Position numbers and translations under genes: made by a program. Shown piece by piece: positions 47,675-49,003 of a stretch of DNA of 49,003 nucleotides. The stretch is from NCBI GenBank assembly GCA_947475815.1, contig CANJOT010000003.1, forward strand, positions 1-49,003. Reading direction: 5' to 3'. The notes under the pieces are model-generated. The model was not told the origin of the DNA. It did no database searches and was given only the letters and a program-made list of their open reading frames with translations. This stretch comes from Burkholderiales bacterium (GTDB lineage: Bacteria; Pseudomonadota; Gammaproteobacteria; Burkholderiales; Burkholderiaceae_D). Numbering within the stretch: position 1 is the first letter of the stretch; each line of letters starts with the position of its first letter.

Positions 47675-48415
47675 CTATTCAAGTCTGACGTGATAGTGAA
47701 ACCGGTCTCCATGGCCAACGGCTTCACGGTATTCGATCGGCCTGTTTTCAAAAGTGTGGGCAATCCGCTTGAGGCGGATCACGGCGCTGCCGCCGGGGAT
47801 GCGCAGCCGGGTGGACTCTTCCTCATTGGCAAGGCCAGCCTGCAGATATTCGTCGGCCGACACTACGTAGAGTTCGCACTCGTCGCGAAAGATGTTGTAG
47901 AGCCGGTGGGCGGCCAGATCGGTGTGCTCGATCAAATTCCAGATTTCCATCGAAAAATAGGAATCGACGATCAGGAAGGGTTCACCGTCGCAATGGCGCA
48001 GGCGTCGCAGTGCTGCCACCTCGGTGCCGGGAGCCAGGCCGAGGGCATGGGCGACGGCATCGCTGGCTGGCAGCACGTTCTGGTGCAGCACCGTGTGCTG
48101 CGGCAGGATTTCCGTATCGTCATTGGCATTCTTGTAGCGAAAATAGCGCTCCATGCTCTTGAACGATGTGCCTAGCACGAAGGTGCCTCGGCCTGACTGC
48201 CGGTGCAGCAGTCCCTTGCGCACCAGTTCGCTGATGGCCATGCGCAGGGTGCCGCGGCTGGCGCCCAGCTGAGCTTCGAGCTCGGGCTCGGTCGGGATCT
48301 GGTCGCCAGGTTTCCAGATGTTTTCGCGGATGGCGCGTTCGAGGGCGTTGGCGACATCGCGGTACAGCGGTGCTGCGGTGCGAATCAGTTGGGCGGTGGC
48401 GAAATTCTTCGACAT
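47675..48415 (-). CDS. GntR-family (HutC/UTRA) transcriptional regulator
   Basis: YRDVANALERAIRENIWKPGDQIPTEPELEAQLGASRGTLRMAISELVRKGLLHRQSGRGTFV. Confidence 0.94.
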   Translation of the reverse strand: MSKNFATAQLIRTAAPLYRDVANALERAIRENIWKPGDQIPTEPELEAQLGASRGTLRMAISELVRKGLLHRQSGRGTFVLGTSFKSMERYFRYKNANDDTEILPQHTVLHQNVLPASDAVAHALGLAPGTEVAALRRLRHCDGEPFLIVDSYFSMEIWNLIEHTDLAAHRLYNIFRDECELYVVSADEYLQAGLANEEESTRLRIPGGSAVIRLKRIAHTFENRPIEYREAVGHGDRFHYHVRLE

Positions 48416-48460
48416 TACGGGTTCTTCAGGGGTTTATCGAGATTCGTTCAACAACTTTGG

Positions 48461-48480
48461 CTAAACTTATAAACGTTTAG
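48461..48480. promoter_or_regulatory. Candidate GntR-type operator
   Basis: CTAAAC-TTATAAAC-GTTTAG inverted repeat in the divergent GntR/Bug intergenic region. Confidence 0.5.
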
Positions 48481-48634
48481 ATGTTTGTCGTCAATGAGGC
48501 AAATCCCGCTCAAGAGGACTAATATCTCACCGCAGGCACAAACTGATTGTCGATGCGCCTGGCGGTTCAGGGGCGGTGCGGCGGGCAGGCAGAGTGGGCG
48601 CACAACAACAATTCAAACGCTACACGGAGAGCAT

Positions 48635-49003
48635 ATGAACAACTGGTCAGGTCGTGGCAAAGCATGGTTCATTCGTCTGTTCACACTTTGTCTGGGTGTG
48701 TTGCCCCTGAGCGGAGTCGCGCAGTCCTATCCTGACCGCCCGGTGCGCCTGATCATTCCCTACCCGGCCGGTGCCGGCATCGATATCGTTGCGCGCATGG
48801 TGGCGCAAAAAGTGTCCGAGGGTCTGGGCCAGCAGATGATCATCGACAATCGTGCCGGTGCTGGCGCCATCATTGGCGTGGATGCCGTGGCAAAGGCGGC
48901 TCCGGACGGGTATACGCTTGGCATGGCCGATGCGGGTCCGCTGGCGATTAATCCTTCCATCTTCAAACAACTGCCGTACGACCCCCTGCGTGATCTCGCG
49001 CCG
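48635..49003 (+). CDS. Bug-type substrate-binding protein, N-terminal part (runs off window end)
   Basis: MNNWSGRGKAWFIRLFTLCLGVLPLSGVAQSYPDRPVRLIIPYPAGAGIDIVARMVAQKVSEGLGQQMIIDNRAGAGAIIGVDAV; open to window end, absent from ORF track. Confidence 0.93.
   Translation, partial: MNNWSGRGKAWFIRLFTLCLGVLPLSGVAQSYPDRPVRLIIPYPAGAGIDIVARMVAQKVSEGLGQQMIIDNRAGAGAIIGVDAVAKAAPDGYTLGMADAGPLAINPSIFKQLPYDPLRDLAP

Noticed and set aside
1-49003. CRISPR arrays, IS elements, prophage, integrases or rRNA
   Set aside because: No regular repeat-spacer array, transposase, integrase, phage structural protein or rRNA was recognised in the translations or sequence.

Overview
49 kb of a high-GC proteobacterial chromosome, probably Burkholderiales given the many Bug/TctC receptors, phasin and CaiB genes. 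Most of the window is catabolic and transport genes: a TctCBA tripartite transporter, seven Bug-type receptors, CaiB CoA-transferases, enoyl-CoA hydratase, ADP-forming acyl-CoA synthetase, TauD dioxygenases, an ABC ATPase/permease pair and a split TPP enzyme. The main discovery is a compact selenocysteine locus. It has selA (-) and selB (+) divergently arranged, and a TrxR-like flavoprotein directly behind selB. It also has an unlisted tRNA-Sec gene (34855..34948, minus, UCA anticodon, long variable arm). Only 36 nt downstream of that tRNA, on the same strand, is a selenoprotein gene (33115..34818) that the ORF track splits in two at an in-frame UGA (34492..34494). Reading through that UGA gives ...VVALGD-U-GSCTSW..., a U-G-S-C motif, with a SECIS-like hairpin starting 11 nt after the UGA. 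No selD is visible in the window. Other items include an M48 protease fused to a type IV pilin-like domain, a tRNA-Arg(CCG) with a perfect terminator, a toxin-antitoxin pair, and candidate regulatory palindromes. All calls come from reading sequence and translations; no database search was run.
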